Part shown: one piece after another, positions 26,210 through 34,899 of the stretch
Layout: each line of letters opens with the position of its first letter
How positions within the stretch are numbered: position 1 is the stretch's first letter
Source of the DNA: Ignavibacteria bacterium
GTDB taxonomy: Bacteria; Bacteroidota; Ignavibacteria; Kapaibacteriales; Kapaibacteriaceae
Assembly: GCA_016191145.1 (NCBI GenBank)
Contig: JACPPD010000001.1
Location: 110,559-174,558 of the forward strand
Length of the DNA: 64,000 nt
Direction of reading: 5' to 3'
Position numbers and translations under genes: made by a program
The notes under the pieces: generated by a model
Told to the model about the DNA's origin: nothing
Database searches by the model: none
What the model saw: only the letters and a program-made list of their open reading frames with translations

Positions 26210-28031
26210 ACAATACACCGTTGGTGAAATTATACCGAAGGTTGCTCCCTTTGTTCGTCCTTTTTGGGGGCTCGTTGCATTTTCATTCCTTGCCAATCTC
26301 GTGTTTTCATTGATCAATGCCATTATCCTCAGCATTGTAGAGCCCGTTTTCAGAACGCTGTTTGGCGGTGCAAGATTAGAGTCGGCACCAAAATTCCCAG
26401 CAGGTATTGGATCGGTCCTAAAGGCATGGTTCGACAGCTTCATCTACAGCGTTATCATCAGGCCTGATTTTTTTGATTCAATACTACATCTGAGCTCTCT
26501 GATATTCATCTTGTTTATAATACGAGGAATATCCAAGTACATCGGCAATCTTATCAGCGTCCGCATGGAAGAAGGAATCATGAAGAATATTCGTGATACG
26601 CTGTTCATGAAGCTCACGAATCTCTCTATGGACTTCTTTTCCCGTAAGCGATCAGGTGAGATAATTTCACTCTTAACCAACGACGTCGGCATTCTAAATC
26701 ACGCAACAATCAACTCTGTAACAACGTTGTGGAGAGAAGGGACTACGGTTTTAATCTTTGTTGTCCTCCTCATGCTCATCTCTTTTAAGCTGACACTTGT
26801 TGCCTTGTCAGTGAGCGTGCTCGGATTGCTATTAATTAAAACAACAACAGGGATTCTCAGACGGTACGGAACAAGGATGCAATCTGCCCAGGCAGATTAT
26901 ACATCAACGCTCCAGGAGTCCGTTCTTGGCATTCGTGTTGTAAAAGCGTTGAACGTTGAGTCGACGATGGTTGACAGGTTTAAGTCTCAGACATATAACT
27001 ACGTCGGAACCGTTCTTCGTAATGCGCGCATCAGCGGGCTAGTGCCATTAGCAAACGACACGTTTGGAATATTAGCGCTGGTTGGAGTTTTCTTTTCGGG
27101 CGGTATTGCGTTGGCAAATCATGAGATTGAACCCTCGAGCCTCGTTACATTTTTATTTCTCCTCTTCGGTTTAATGCAGCCCATCACCGTTATTGTAAGC
27201 ACAATTGCAGGAATGCAGCGGGGTTTTGCAGCAGCCTCGAACGTCGTTGCAGTTCTTGATGAAGAACCAACAATTGCTGACGGTATAGTGCAAGCCCCCT
27301 CCTTTCAGAATGTTATTGAAGTTAGGAATGTTGCATTTGCATACGGCAGTGCAGAAGTGTTGAACGATGTTAGCTTTACGCTGCGAAGAGGCGAGACCAT
27401 CGCTCTCGTTGGAGCCAGCGGCAGCGGTAAGTCGACGATGCTTGACATCTTGCTAAGGTTCTATGATCCTCAGCAAGGCGCTGTATTGTTAGATGGGATC
27501 GACGTCAGGTTGTTCAACCTTACATCATACCGTCACCTGTTTGGAATGGTATCGCAGGAGACTATTCTTTTCAACGACACTGTGGCGAACAACATTTCTC
27601 TTGGATTGAAAGATTCAACTCCAGATCAGATTGCCAGAGCGGCACACATTGCACATGCAGATGTGTTCATTTCAAAGATGGCAGACGGATATCAGACCAT
27701 TATTGGCGATCGGGGAATGAGACTTTCGGGAGGGCAGCGGCAGCGCCTTGCCATTGCCCGCGCCGTTATGCGCGAGCCGCAGATATTGCTTTTCGATGAG
27801 GCCACCTCTGCACTCGATACTGAATCCGAGCGCATTGTCCAGGAAGCGATTGCCGATGTTCTCAGGGACGGAACAGCGATTATTGTTGCACATCGCCTTT
27901 CGACGGTTGTGGGAGCCGATCGGATTCTGGTTTTTGATAACGGACGTATCGTCGAAGAAGGCACCCATCAGGAGCTGCTAAATCGCGATGGTGTATATGC
28001 ACGGCTTTACCGTAAGGCAAACACGGTATAG
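26187..28031 (+). CDS. ABC exporter, fused membrane and ATPase domains (MsbA-like)
   Basis: 614 residues. The N-terminal half holds six predicted membrane helices (about 25-340), including FILFIIRGISKYIGNLISVR and TVLIFVVLLMLISFKLTLVA. The ATPase half has Walker A (GASGSGKST), Q-loop (FGMVSQETILFND), signature (LSGGQRQRLAIARAV), Walker B (ILLFDEATSALD) and H-loop (IIVAHRLSTV). This type IV exporter group includes MsbA, the lipid A flippase, and many lipid or peptide exporters. MsbA-like is a reasonable guess for a gene placed with a cell-wall amidase and beside an ArnT-like enzyme, but the substrate is not proven. Its 3' end overlaps the convergent glycosyltransferase gene by 25 bp. Confidence 0.9.
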   Translation: MKKQSDSKQYTVGEIIPKVAPFVRPFWGLVAFSFLANLVFSLINAIILSIVEPVFRTLFGGARLESAPKFPAGIGSVLKAWFDSFIYSVIIRPDFFDSILHLSSLIFILFIIRGISKYIGNLISVRMEEGIMKNIRDTLFMKLTNLSMDFFSRKRSGEIISLLTNDVGILNHATINSVTTLWREGTTVLIFVVLLMLISFKLTLVALSVSVLGLLLIKTTTGILRRYGTRMQSAQADYTSTLQESVLGIRVVKALNVESTMVDRFKSQTYNYVGTVLRNARISGLVPLANDTFGILALVGVFFSGGIALANHEIEPSSLVTFLFLLFGLMQPITVIVSTIAGMQRGFAAASNVVAVLDEEPTIADGIVQAPSFQNVIEVRNVAFAYGSAEVLNDVSFTLRRGETIALVGASGSGKSTMLDILLRFYDPQQGAVLLDGIDVRLFNLTSYRHLFGMVSQETILFNDTVANNISLGLKDSTPDQIARAAHIAHADVFISKMADGYQTIIGDRGMRLSGGQRQRLAIARAVMREPQILLFDEATSALDTESERIVQEAIADVLRDGTAIIVAHRLSTVVGADRILVFDNGRIVEEGTHQELLNRDGVYARLYRKANTV

Positions 28032-29626
28032 TGCCGAGCATCCAACACAACATCGTAGGACGCTGCCAGCGAGGCAACTACGTCATTCACATCATCGCGC
28101 TGTTTGTCGGAATGATAATACACAACATACGGCTGGTTGCCAACGGCCACTTCGGCAAGAGTTGAGATATCAACTGAATCCATCGGCAGCGCCGCTGTTG
28201 CATACGTCTTGTTATCTAACCAGCCATTCATCCACCCAGCCGTGTACCAAGAGAGCTGAGGATTAAACCGATCTCCATCATTTTGTTTATGATATAAATA
28301 CACAAACGTGTTACTGCCCGACGCTAATAGTACCGTTGCAGCTTCGCTGCCTCCTGCAATTTGTCCTTCATACCCCTCCCAAACTGTTGCAATTGAATGT
28401 AAAAACGCAATCCCCGTGATGCCATATACTATAGGTCGGAATCCGCGGACAGCTAACACATCGATGGCGCGGTTGGGAAACGTGAGCAAGAATAATGTAG
28501 CAAGCACGGCAACAACGAGAATTCCAATTGTCCACATACCCAATGGATCCAGCTTGATTGCAGATCGGGCCGACGGAGCAAGAGAATAAACCACTGCCAC
28601 AACTGAGAACAGATAGGCAATAACGATCGTTCGTCTGGATCCCGTGTGCAACAGCCTTTCAAGTCCATAAACGGTCAATAAAATAGCCGGAGGAACAAGC
28701 ATAACAGTATAGTGCGGATTTTTTGTCCGTGCAATACTAAATATGAATAGTATTCCAAGAAACCACAAAAGTGTTGTCCAGGCCAGTGTATCTTCCCTGC
28801 CCGGCAATGCATGCCTGCGGAATGGCAGAGCCAAAACGTAGAGAAAGCCGAATACAATGAGCGGCTGTCCCAATATGAGCTGGTTTATGTAATACAGAAA
28901 TCCAAGAGATTTATTCCCAGCCTCAACGACATTGAATAGATGCGGGCTGAAGAATGCCATGTAAAACTCTTGTCCATGGACTGCAGACATATAGGCATAC
29001 CAGGGTGCAGCCAATGCAACACCAACAGTTATTCCTAATAACGTGGAGAATCTAAACTCCTTACGGATTACGAAGGGAACTGCGAGCAGTATCGGCAGAA
29101 CCGACACCGTCATTTTCGTCAGTAACGCAGCTCCCAAACCTATACCAATAAGCCACCAGCGGCGTTCCAGCAAGCCATACAGACTTACCAGAATGAATGC
29201 CATCAATGGAACTTCCGTCAGCCCTTGCCGAGAATAGATTGTCCAGGTTATCGACGATCCAAGAAGACACACGGAAAGAATTGCGCCGTTGAACGACACT
29301 AACCGTCGCGCAATCAGCATAAGCATGAGCAGCGCCAATCCTGAGCACAACACAGTAAAGATTCGTACGCCTACTACCCCTTTTCCGAAAATGTGTATGC
29401 CAATGGCAATACCCCACGGCACTACGGGCGGCGCCGTGCCTGAGTACAAACCACCAATGGCATGCGGAGTCTGATCGATCCAATCGTTGAATCTGTCGAT
29501 GCTTTCACCGCGCGCTGCATAGAGCCCTTCATCCCATGGCTGAATTTCGACGGAATGTAAGCGCACCATATACAAGCCGACGATGGCAAGTATCAGTGCC
29601 ATCATCGTATGAGTGCGGTTATTCAT
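28007..29626 (-). CDS. GT39/ArnT-like membrane glycosyltransferase
   Basis: 539 residues from the ATG at 29626, which forms an ATGA overlap with the upstream protease stop. About a dozen hydrophobic segments are spread over the first 450 residues. After the first helix, QPWDEGLYAARGE carries the acidic residues (Asp32/Glu33) used by GT-C transferases. The later HYTVMLVPPAILLTVYGLE block with a preceding basic TKNPHY is typical of the PMT/ArnT group. These enzymes move a sugar from a polyprenyl-phosphate carrier to protein or lipid on the periplasmic side. The acceptor is unknown here. The start chosen excludes a 20-codon extension inside the protease gene. Confidence 0.85.
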   Translation of the reverse strand: MNNRTHTMMALILAIVGLYMVRLHSVEIQPWDEGLYAARGESIDRFNDWIDQTPHAIGGLYSGTAPPVVPWGIAIGIHIFGKGVVGVRIFTVLCSGLALLMLMLIARRLVSFNGAILSVCLLGSSITWTIYSRQGLTEVPLMAFILVSLYGLLERRWWLIGIGLGAALLTKMTVSVLPILLAVPFVIRKEFRFSTLLGITVGVALAAPWYAYMSAVHGQEFYMAFFSPHLFNVVEAGNKSLGFLYYINQLILGQPLIVFGFLYVLALPFRRHALPGREDTLAWTTLLWFLGILFIFSIARTKNPHYTVMLVPPAILLTVYGLERLLHTGSRRTIVIAYLFSVVAVVYSLAPSARSAIKLDPLGMWTIGILVVAVLATLFLLTFPNRAIDVLAVRGFRPIVYGITGIAFLHSIATVWEGYEGQIAGGSEAATVLLASGSNTFVYLYHKQNDGDRFNPQLSWYTAGWMNGWLDNKTYATAALPMDSVDISTLAEVAVGNQPYVVYYHSDKQRDDVNDVVASLAASYDVVLDARHYTVFALR

Positions 29627-30630
29627 TGGACGAAGTAAATAACTTGAACCGGCATGCAAACAATTAAAATCAATATTGCTAGCCACCCAAGGATGGAACG
29701 CGCCGGCGATAGTGGTACATCATCATCGACCTCCGGATGATCAATTTTTATAAAGAACCGGACTAGGAGCGCCCACAGCAGCCACCCCTCGCCAATCTGA
29801 AATAGCTTTGGGAAGGCTCTTACAACCATATCCAAGGGTTCGCCCAAAGCTCGCTGTAGCCAGACAACAAAATCGACGGGTGATGGCTGCCTAAGGAATT
29901 CGTTTAGCGCTCCAAATAACGATAGTACTCCCAGTGTGAATAACAGCCACCACAACGTTCTTCCAACAACACGCTGCACAGGTCCGCCAAGGAGAGAATA
30001 GAGTACATGGCCACCGTCGAGATTGCCAAATGGCGCCATGTTCAATGCAGTAACAAATAGGCCAAACCATCCAACACACAGAAATGGATAGTGATAGATT
30101 TCATTCATCGGCGGAATAAAGCCAACACCAAACTGTTCCCTCATGAACGTAAACAACAGCATGTCGCCGAAATACATTCCAGTGTTTGGAATGCTCCCAA
30201 GCTGACGGTACTCGGGATGGATGGAGTATATGTGTTCGAATGGCGGCAGTGTGCTAAAACCGATGATCAATATCAAAAGGCATACTGCAAAGCCAGCAAG
30301 CGGACCTGCAACGCCAATGTCGAATAACACCTTTCTTGATGGAATGCGTTCCCTAATGCGGATAACGGCGCCAAGTGTACCGAATAGGACAAATGGCGCA
30401 GGGATGTAGTATGGTAGCGTGGTGTCGATTCCGTGAATTTTGGCAGCAATGTAATGCCCGAATTCATGTGACGTTAGAAACGTCAATATCAGAATTGCAT
30501 AGGTAAGTCCGACTGTCCAATTCGAAACCTCACTTGGATCAACGTTAGCCCATTGCGTTCCCGCAATCATTGTGCTAATAAAAGTTAATACAAAGAGGAA
30601 TGCATGAAGCCAATATCGATTCTTTTTCAC
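29623..30630 (-). CDS. M50-family intramembrane zinc metalloprotease (site-2 protease-like)
   Basis: 335 residues from a GTG at 30630, which overlaps the lysS stop as GTGA. The zinc motif HExxH is H55-EFG-H59, in a membrane helix after FLTS. The third ligand region is NLDGGHVLYSLLGG (Asp205). Further helices follow. The GPLAGF sequence after the first motif (about 109-114) is typical of the S2P/SpoIVFB-like group. No PDZ domain is seen, so it is closer to the compact Ava/SREBP-like M50B group than to RseP. It probably cleaves a membrane-bound regulator or signal-peptide remnant. It is translationally coupled to lysS upstream and the glycosyltransferase downstream. Confidence 0.9.
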   Translation of the reverse strand: MKKNRYWLHAFLFVLTFISTMIAGTQWANVDPSEVSNWTVGLTYAILILTFLTSHEFGHYIAAKIHGIDTTLPYYIPAPFVLFGTLGAVIRIRERIPSRKVLFDIGVAGPLAGFAVCLLILIIGFSTLPPFEHIYSIHPEYRQLGSIPNTGMYFGDMLLFTFMREQFGVGFIPPMNEIYHYPFLCVGWFGLFVTALNMAPFGNLDGGHVLYSLLGGPVQRVVGRTLWWLLFTLGVLSLFGALNEFLRQPSPVDFVVWLQRALGEPLDMVVRAFPKLFQIGEGWLLWALLVRFFIKIDHPEVDDDVPLSPARSILGWLAILILIVCMPVQVIYFVQ

Positions 30631-32135
30631 AAGCGTTCCGGTTTCATTTGCGGGAAGAACAACACATCGCGAATGGAGTCGCAATTAGTGAGCAGCATCA
30701 CAAGCCTATCTATCCCTATCCCCAGTCCGGCTGTCGGCGGCATCCCAACTTCGATGGCATGAAGAAAATCTTCATCGACAACCATGGCTTCATCATCGCC
30801 GGCTGCACGAATCGCCGACTGTTCTTCGAGCCTGCTGCGCTGATCTATTGGGTCGTTCAGCTCACTGAAAGCATTTGCAATTTCTTTTCCGTTTATAAAC
30901 AGTTCAAATCGTTCTACCAACTCGGGAGACGATCGGTGTTTTTTGGCAAGGGGCGACATTTCAACTGGGTAATCAATAACAAAGGTTGGTTGGATTAGGT
31001 TTGGCTGTACCTTCACACTAAAAATTTCATCCAAAAGCTTCATTGCGCTCCACGATGTTTCGACATCGACCTTTGTTGCCCTTGCTATTGCAATTAGTTC
31101 TTCCTTGCTCTTCCCAATAACTTCAGTTCCGGTGTACTCAACAAATAACTCCGACATTTTTTTTCTTGGAAAGGGGCGGGCAAACGAAATGTCCGTACCC
31201 TGGTGAGCAACTGTGTTACTTGCGAACAGCGTGGTTACAATGGTGCTGATGAGCTCTTCGAGCATATCCATCATCCACAAGTAATCCTTATAAGCAACAT
31301 AAATTTCCATCGATGTGAATTCAGGATTATGAGTTTTGTCCATTCCCTCATTCCTGAAATTCTTGGAAATTTCGTACACGCCTTCAAAGCCCCCTACAAT
31401 CAATCGTTTCAGATACAGCTCGTCGGCGATACGCAGGTAGAGATCTACGCCAAGCGCATTGTGATGCGTCACAAACGGTCGGGCAGTGGCACCGCCGTAC
31501 AGAGGCTGAAGAATCGGTGTCTCGACTTCCAGCCAGCCTCTCGCGTCAAAAAACCGACGCATCTCCGAAATAACTCTGCTGCGTAGGATGAATGTCTGTT
31601 TGATATGCGGATTTACTATCAAATCGAGATAACGTTTACGATACCGCTGTTCCTTGTCTGCGAATGCATCGTGACGTATAACATTGCCCGATTCATCCAA
31701 TTCCTCCTTCACTACGGGAATCGGCGTTACCGATTTGGCGAGCAGCACGAGTGATGTTGCATGCAGGGTTATCTCACCCATGCGTGTACGAAACACGTAG
31801 CCCGATGTACCGATGATATCGCCAATGTCGAATTGCTGTTGATGTTCGTACCACTCACCTAAATCATCTTTTTTAAGATATATCTGAATTCGCCCGGTCG
31901 CATCCTGAATATGACAGAATGTTGCCTTACCCATACGGCGAATTCCCATAATCCTCCCGGCAAGGGTCACCGATGAGAATTTGTCGGCCTCAGAATCGGA
32001 AAATTTTTCTAAAATCTCCGCTGCGTCGTGCGTCTTGTCGAACGAAACTGGATATGGATCTACACCTGCACTGCGCAGTAGCGACAATTTTTCCAGTCTG
32101 TGGAGCTCCTGCTCGTTTCTTTCTGTATCCTGCAT
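30627..32135 (-). CDS. lysS: Lysyl-tRNA synthetase, class II
   Basis: 502 residues. It charges tRNA-Lys. The N-terminal OB-fold anticodon-binding domain (about 55-160, VTLAGRIMGIRRMGKATFCH) precedes the class II core. Motif 1 is in the SRVISEMRRFFDARGWLEVE region, motif 2 is FRNEGMDKTHNPEFTSMEIY, and motif 3 is GLGIGIDRLVMLLTN. The length matches the usual 490-510. A TATCTTTG box 27 bases before the ATG is the likely -7 element. Its stop overlaps the next gene's GTG start, so lysS, the M50 protease and the GT39-like gene form a tightly coupled minus-strand operon. Confidence 0.97.
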   Translation of the reverse strand: MQDTERNEQELHRLEKLSLLRSAGVDPYPVSFDKTHDAAEILEKFSDSEADKFSSVTLAGRIMGIRRMGKATFCHIQDATGRIQIYLKKDDLGEWYEHQQQFDIGDIIGTSGYVFRTRMGEITLHATSLVLLAKSVTPIPVVKEELDESGNVIRHDAFADKEQRYRKRYLDLIVNPHIKQTFILRSRVISEMRRFFDARGWLEVETPILQPLYGGATARPFVTHHNALGVDLYLRIADELYLKRLIVGGFEGVYEISKNFRNEGMDKTHNPEFTSMEIYVAYKDYLWMMDMLEELISTIVTTLFASNTVAHQGTDISFARPFPRKKMSELFVEYTGTEVIGKSKEELIAIARATKVDVETSWSAMKLLDEIFSVKVQPNLIQPTFVIDYPVEMSPLAKKHRSSPELVERFELFINGKEIANAFSELNDPIDQRSRLEEQSAIRAAGDDEAMVVDEDFLHAIEVGMPPTAGLGIGIDRLVMLLTNCDSIRDVLFFPQMKPERL

Positions 32136-32161
32136 GATTTCTTAGTGGTTACTGCGAGCGG

Positions 32162-32169
32162 CAAAGATA
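32162..32169 (-). promoter_or_regulatory. TAnnTTTG -7 box for lysS
   Basis: Minus-strand TATCTTTG, an exact match, with a predicted leader of about 20 bases to the lysS ATG. No matching TTG at normal -33 spacing. Confidence 0.55.
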
Positions 32170-32231
32170 CCGAGTGGAGAATATCTTTGAGATGTTAACA
32201 AATACGTAGTGATTAAGTCATCTCCATCTGA

Positions 32232-32239
32232 TATTTTTG
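32232..32239 (+). promoter_or_regulatory. TAnnTTTG -7 box of a candidate plus-strand small RNA
   Basis: TATTTTTG on the plus strand, an exact match, in a spacer where both flanking genes are on the minus strand. It is 73 bases before the plus-oriented terminator hairpin. Confidence 0.4.
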
Positions 32240-32244
32240 TATTA

Positions 32245-32345
32245 GTTAATTAGTACTTGAAATTCGGTAGTAATCCATTAGGATTGCTACTGTGCATAAC
32301 CCCCTCATACTGCCTCTCGCCCCTCACCAAGCGAGAGGTTTTTTT
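32245..32345 (+). ncRNA. Candidate plus-strand small RNA between lysS and rlmB
   Basis: The 243-bp spacer holds no gene on either strand. On the plus strand it has a -7 box, then a 10-bp hairpin (32267-32276 with 32281-32290, loop ATTA), and then a terminator. The first hairpin has one T/G position that pairs as a U-G wobble in plus-strand RNA but would be an A/C mismatch in minus-strand RNA. The predicted transcript is about 100 bases. I recognise no known family. It could instead be a decayed dispersed repeat. Confidence 0.4.
32313..32345 (+). terminator. Intrinsic terminator, plus strand
   Basis: An 8-bp stem, CCTCTCGC with GCGAGAGG, 10-base loop, then seven T. It is oriented for the plus strand although the neighbouring genes are on the minus strand, so it should end an unannotated plus-strand transcript. 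Confidence 0.75.
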
Positions 32346-32378
32346 ATTCAAAAAAATCAGAAATGTGAAAACAGGAAT

Positions 32379-33143
32379 TCAGGTGCGGTGCTGAGCCAGA
32401 TGAAACAGGATGATACCTGCTGCGACGCTGGCATTTAGTGAGGCAACCTTTCCTTGTAAAGGGATTTCGAGTACTCGGTTACAGACGTTTCTTACGCTAG
32501 AGTGCAGGCCAGTGCCTTCATCGCCGATGACAAGGACTATCGGCCCCTTTTCAACCTCATCGGTATATGGCGAGGTGCCTGGTGAGCCGGTGCCGAGGAT
32601 TGTCCATCCCAACCGCTTACATTCCTTAAGCGCTTCCGAGACGCGCGGAACGCGGGCAATCTTTAAATGCTCGATGGCTCCTGCAGAAGACTTGATTACC
32701 ACTGCTGTGATGGGCGCAGTATATCGCTGTGGCATAACCAGACCGAAAGCGCCGGCAGCCTCTGCACTTCGGGCAATTGCACCAAGATTGTGCGGATCTG
32801 TAATTCCATCGAGGACCACAATCAGTGGGGCTTCAGACGCAGTAAGCGCCTCTTCCAGCAAATCATTCAGCGTGTATGCCTGACGCGAAGTTCGGAGTGC
32901 AATCACACCTTGTGCTGCATTACGTTCAATACCAATTGTGCGTTCGAGGACGGAGAATTTTGTCTTGTCGACAGTTGAACATGGGATATGTTTCCTATCT
33001 GCCAAGGCGCGTATTCTGTGAATCTGCGAATCATCAGCCCCATACACAATAAATATTTTTTCCAACGGCGAATCGGCCGACATAGCCTCGATTACTGGAT
33101 GCCTGCCAACGATGTAATTCCCTGATTCACTCATCTCACTCAT
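32379..33143 (-). CDS. rlmB: SpoU-family rRNA 2'-O-ribose methyltransferase (RlmB/TrmH type)
   Basis: 254 residues. An N-terminal substrate-binding domain (GRHPVIEAMSADSPLEKIFI) precedes the SPOUT knot domain. Its three motifs are present: VVLDGITDPHNLGAIARSAE (motif 1 with the catalytic Arg), LVIGDEGTGL (motif 2) and IPLQGKVASLNASVAAGI (motif 3). RlmB modifies G2251 of 23S rRNA in E. coli; related enzymes modify other sites, so the exact nucleotide is inferred. The ATG overlaps the kynU stop as ATGA, so the two genes are co-translated. No terminator in the minus-strand orientation is seen after it. Confidence 0.93.
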   Translation of the reverse strand: MSEMSESGNYIVGRHPVIEAMSADSPLEKIFIVYGADDSQIHRIRALADRKHIPCSTVDKTKFSVLERTIGIERNAAQGVIALRTSRQAYTLNDLLEEALTASEAPLIVVLDGITDPHNLGAIARSAEAAGAFGLVMPQRYTAPITAVVIKSSAGAIEHLKIARVPRVSEALKECKRLGWTILGTGSPGTSPYTDEVEKGPIVLVIGDEGTGLHSSVRNVCNRVLEIPLQGKVASLNASVAAGIILFHLAQHRT

Positions 33144-34393
33144 GTAATTGCACGCACAAGTTCTTCGCCAAAAACGGCTACATCGCCGAAGGTGTTGTAA
33201 AGGGGCACGGGAGCTATGCGGATTACGTTGGGATTGCGCCAGTCCACAACCAGACCCGCATCAATGAGAGCATTGTAAACATCGTTACCTTTTGTGTCCA
33301 GCTCTAGCGAAAGCTGTGCGCCGCGCCTAAGAATGTTGCTTGGCGTGATGATGCGAATATCGCTGCGGTTGCCGATTGCGTCGAGTATAACGCGTTCCGC
33401 AAAGCCCGTAAGCAACTCACGTTTTGCCGAGACACGCTTCATCCCGGCTTCCCGAAATATATCGAGCGATGCCTTATGTGCTGCCATTGAAAAAACGGGA
33501 GCATTCGACAGTTGCCAACTCTCAGCGCCATAGGTTGGAACGAAGCTTGGGTGCATTTCAAACCGTGTGTCTTCGTCGGTTCCCCACCAACCTGCCAGAC
33601 GCGGAATGTTGCCATTGCCGACATGTTTCTCGTGTATAAAAGCGCCGCCGACGGATCCCGGACCGGAATTTAAATATTTATAAGAACACCAGACAGCATA
33701 ATCGACATTCCATTGATGCAAATTCAGCTCTACGTTTCCAATTGCATGTGCAAGGTCGAAACCCACATATGCACCGGCGTCATGTGCTGCATGGGTAATG
33801 GTTTCTACATCGAAAAACTTTCCGGTGTAATAATGAACAGCGCTTAAATGAACTAATGCAAGTGTATCGGCGTGAACAGTAATTGAACGCAGTATTGCAT
33901 CGTCATCCATATCGTCAAACTCAATCATTGCCTCGCGAGGATCGTATCCATGCAATCGGATTTGACTTTCAATGGCGTACCTGTCGGATGGGAATTCGTT
34001 TCCAAGAATCGCAACCTTATATCGCGTGGGAGTGGGACGATAGAATGAAATCAGCATCAGGTGCAGATTAACGGTTAGTGCATTCATGGCTACCACTTCC
34101 ACTGGCAAGCCCCCTACCAATTCAGCAAGAGGTTCACAAAACTGTTTGTGATATGAATACCATGGTCTGCGGGAATTCATGTGACCTTCCACGCCGAACA
34201 CTCTCCAATCTTCAAGTTCTTCCAGAATTATGCGTTCCGCCATACGTGGCTGCAAGCCAAGGGAGTTGCCGGCTAGATAAATGGCTTGCTTGCCATTCTT
34301 TTCAGGAATGTAGAATCGGTTTCTAAAATCGCGCAACTCATCGGCCTGGTCGAGGGCCGTCGCTTCAGTATTCCATTCATGTATCATATTCAT
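33140..34393 (-). CDS. kynU: Kynureninase
   Basis: 417 residues from the ATG at 34393. Kynureninase is a PLP enzyme that splits kynurenine to anthranilate and alanine, or 3-hydroxykynurenine to 3-hydroxyanthranilate. Conserved blocks are YLAGNSLGLQPR, EFPSDRYAIESQ, AHDAGAYVGFDLAHAIGNV (with the PLP-binding Asp) and WCSYKYLNSGPGSVGGAF, containing the Schiff-base Lys239. The C-terminal small domain has RGAQLSLEL. I reject the longer TTG start because it lies inside the TAGCTTTG box. The ATG is six bases after that box, so the mRNA is probably leaderless. No other kyn genes are near. Confidence 0.96.
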   Translation of the reverse strand: MNMIHEWNTEATALDQADELRDFRNRFYIPEKNGKQAIYLAGNSLGLQPRMAERIILEELEDWRVFGVEGHMNSRRPWYSYHKQFCEPLAELVGGLPVEVVAMNALTVNLHLMLISFYRPTPTRYKVAILGNEFPSDRYAIESQIRLHGYDPREAMIEFDDMDDDAILRSITVHADTLALVHLSAVHYYTGKFFDVETITHAAHDAGAYVGFDLAHAIGNVELNLHQWNVDYAVWCSYKYLNSGPGSVGGAFIHEKHVGNGNIPRLAGWWGTDEDTRFEMHPSFVPTYGAESWQLSNAPVFSMAAHKASLDIFREAGMKRVSAKRELLTGFAERVILDAIGNRSDIRIITPSNILRRGAQLSLELDTKGNDVYNALIDAGLVVDWRNPNVIRIAPVPLYNTFGDVAVFGEELVRAIT

Positions 34394-34399
34394 ACGCTG

Positions 34400-34407
34400 C
34401 AAAGCTA
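34400..34407 (-). promoter_or_regulatory. TAnnTTTG -7 box for kynU-rlmB
   Basis: Minus-strand TAGCTTTG, followed by CAGCGT and then the kynU ATG. The predicted start of transcription falls at the start codon. It is 10 bases from the divergent box at 34418-34425. Confidence 0.6.
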
Positions 34408-34417
34408 GGGGCTCTGC

Positions 34418-34425
34418 TATTTTTG
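34418..34425 (+). promoter_or_regulatory. TAnnTTTG -7 box for the lipoprotein gene
   Basis: Plus-strand TATTTTTG, an exact match, followed by TTG and then the ATG at 34429. Again this predicts a leaderless mRNA. The two divergent boxes are back to back in a 35-bp spacer. Confidence 0.6.
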
Positions 34426-34428
34426 TTG

Positions 34429-34890
34429 ATGCACCAATTCAAATTCACGTGGGCGAATATTGCAACGATGGCAGTTGGTGTTGTTTTGTTTTCGGCCTGC
34501 ACCTATAACTATCTCGAAAAACCGCGTCCAATGTACCTGAAATGTAAAACTGAGCGACAGTCATTTATGAATCAGGCTGCGATCATTTTTGAACGCAATG
34601 GATATTCCATTCTCGAGCGCGACGATCCGGCGGGAACACTGATGGTTGAAGACCATATCGACACAGTAGCGTGGCGCTATACGGACTTGGTGCGCACATG
34701 GAAGGTTCAAAAGATTCGGGACAGCGTGGTTGTGGAGGTGTGGAGTGTTTCTACGAGGAAGGACGGCAGCGATGTTAAGCAGACATGGGACCGCAGATGG
34801 GGAAACGAAGTCGTTAAGGAGTGGATGCGTCCGGTGCTGATATCGATCGAATCGGCCTGCGGCCTGGGCTCGCCCCTTGCCCCAAACTAA
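34429..34890 (+). CDS. Small putative lipoprotein of unknown function
   Basis: 153 residues from the ATG at 34429. The signal is lipoprotein-like: TWANIATMAVGVVLFSAC, with lipid-bearing Cys24 preceded by LFSA. The remainder (SFMNQAAIIFERNGYSILER then WRYTDLVRTWKVQKIRDSVV) looks like a small alpha/beta domain, perhaps similar to BamC/NlpB-type or DUF domains, but I cannot name it. It is transcribed away from kynU from its own box, and its 3' end faces the AtuA-C-like gene 9 bp away. The function is unknown. Confidence 0.65.
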   Translation: MHQFKFTWANIATMAVGVVLFSACTYNYLEKPRPMYLKCKTERQSFMNQAAIIFERNGYSILERDDPAGTLMVEDHIDTVAWRYTDLVRTWKVQKIRDSVVVEVWSVSTRKDGSDVKQTWDRRWGNEVVKEWMRPVLISIESACGLGSPLAPN

Positions 34891-34899
34891 ATCCTGTTG

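Noticed and set aside
32136..32378. tRNA or known small RNA (4.5S, tmRNA, 6S) between lysS and rlmB
   Set aside because: No cloverleaf, no CCA-type end and no recognisable family core; only a two-hairpin structure is seen.
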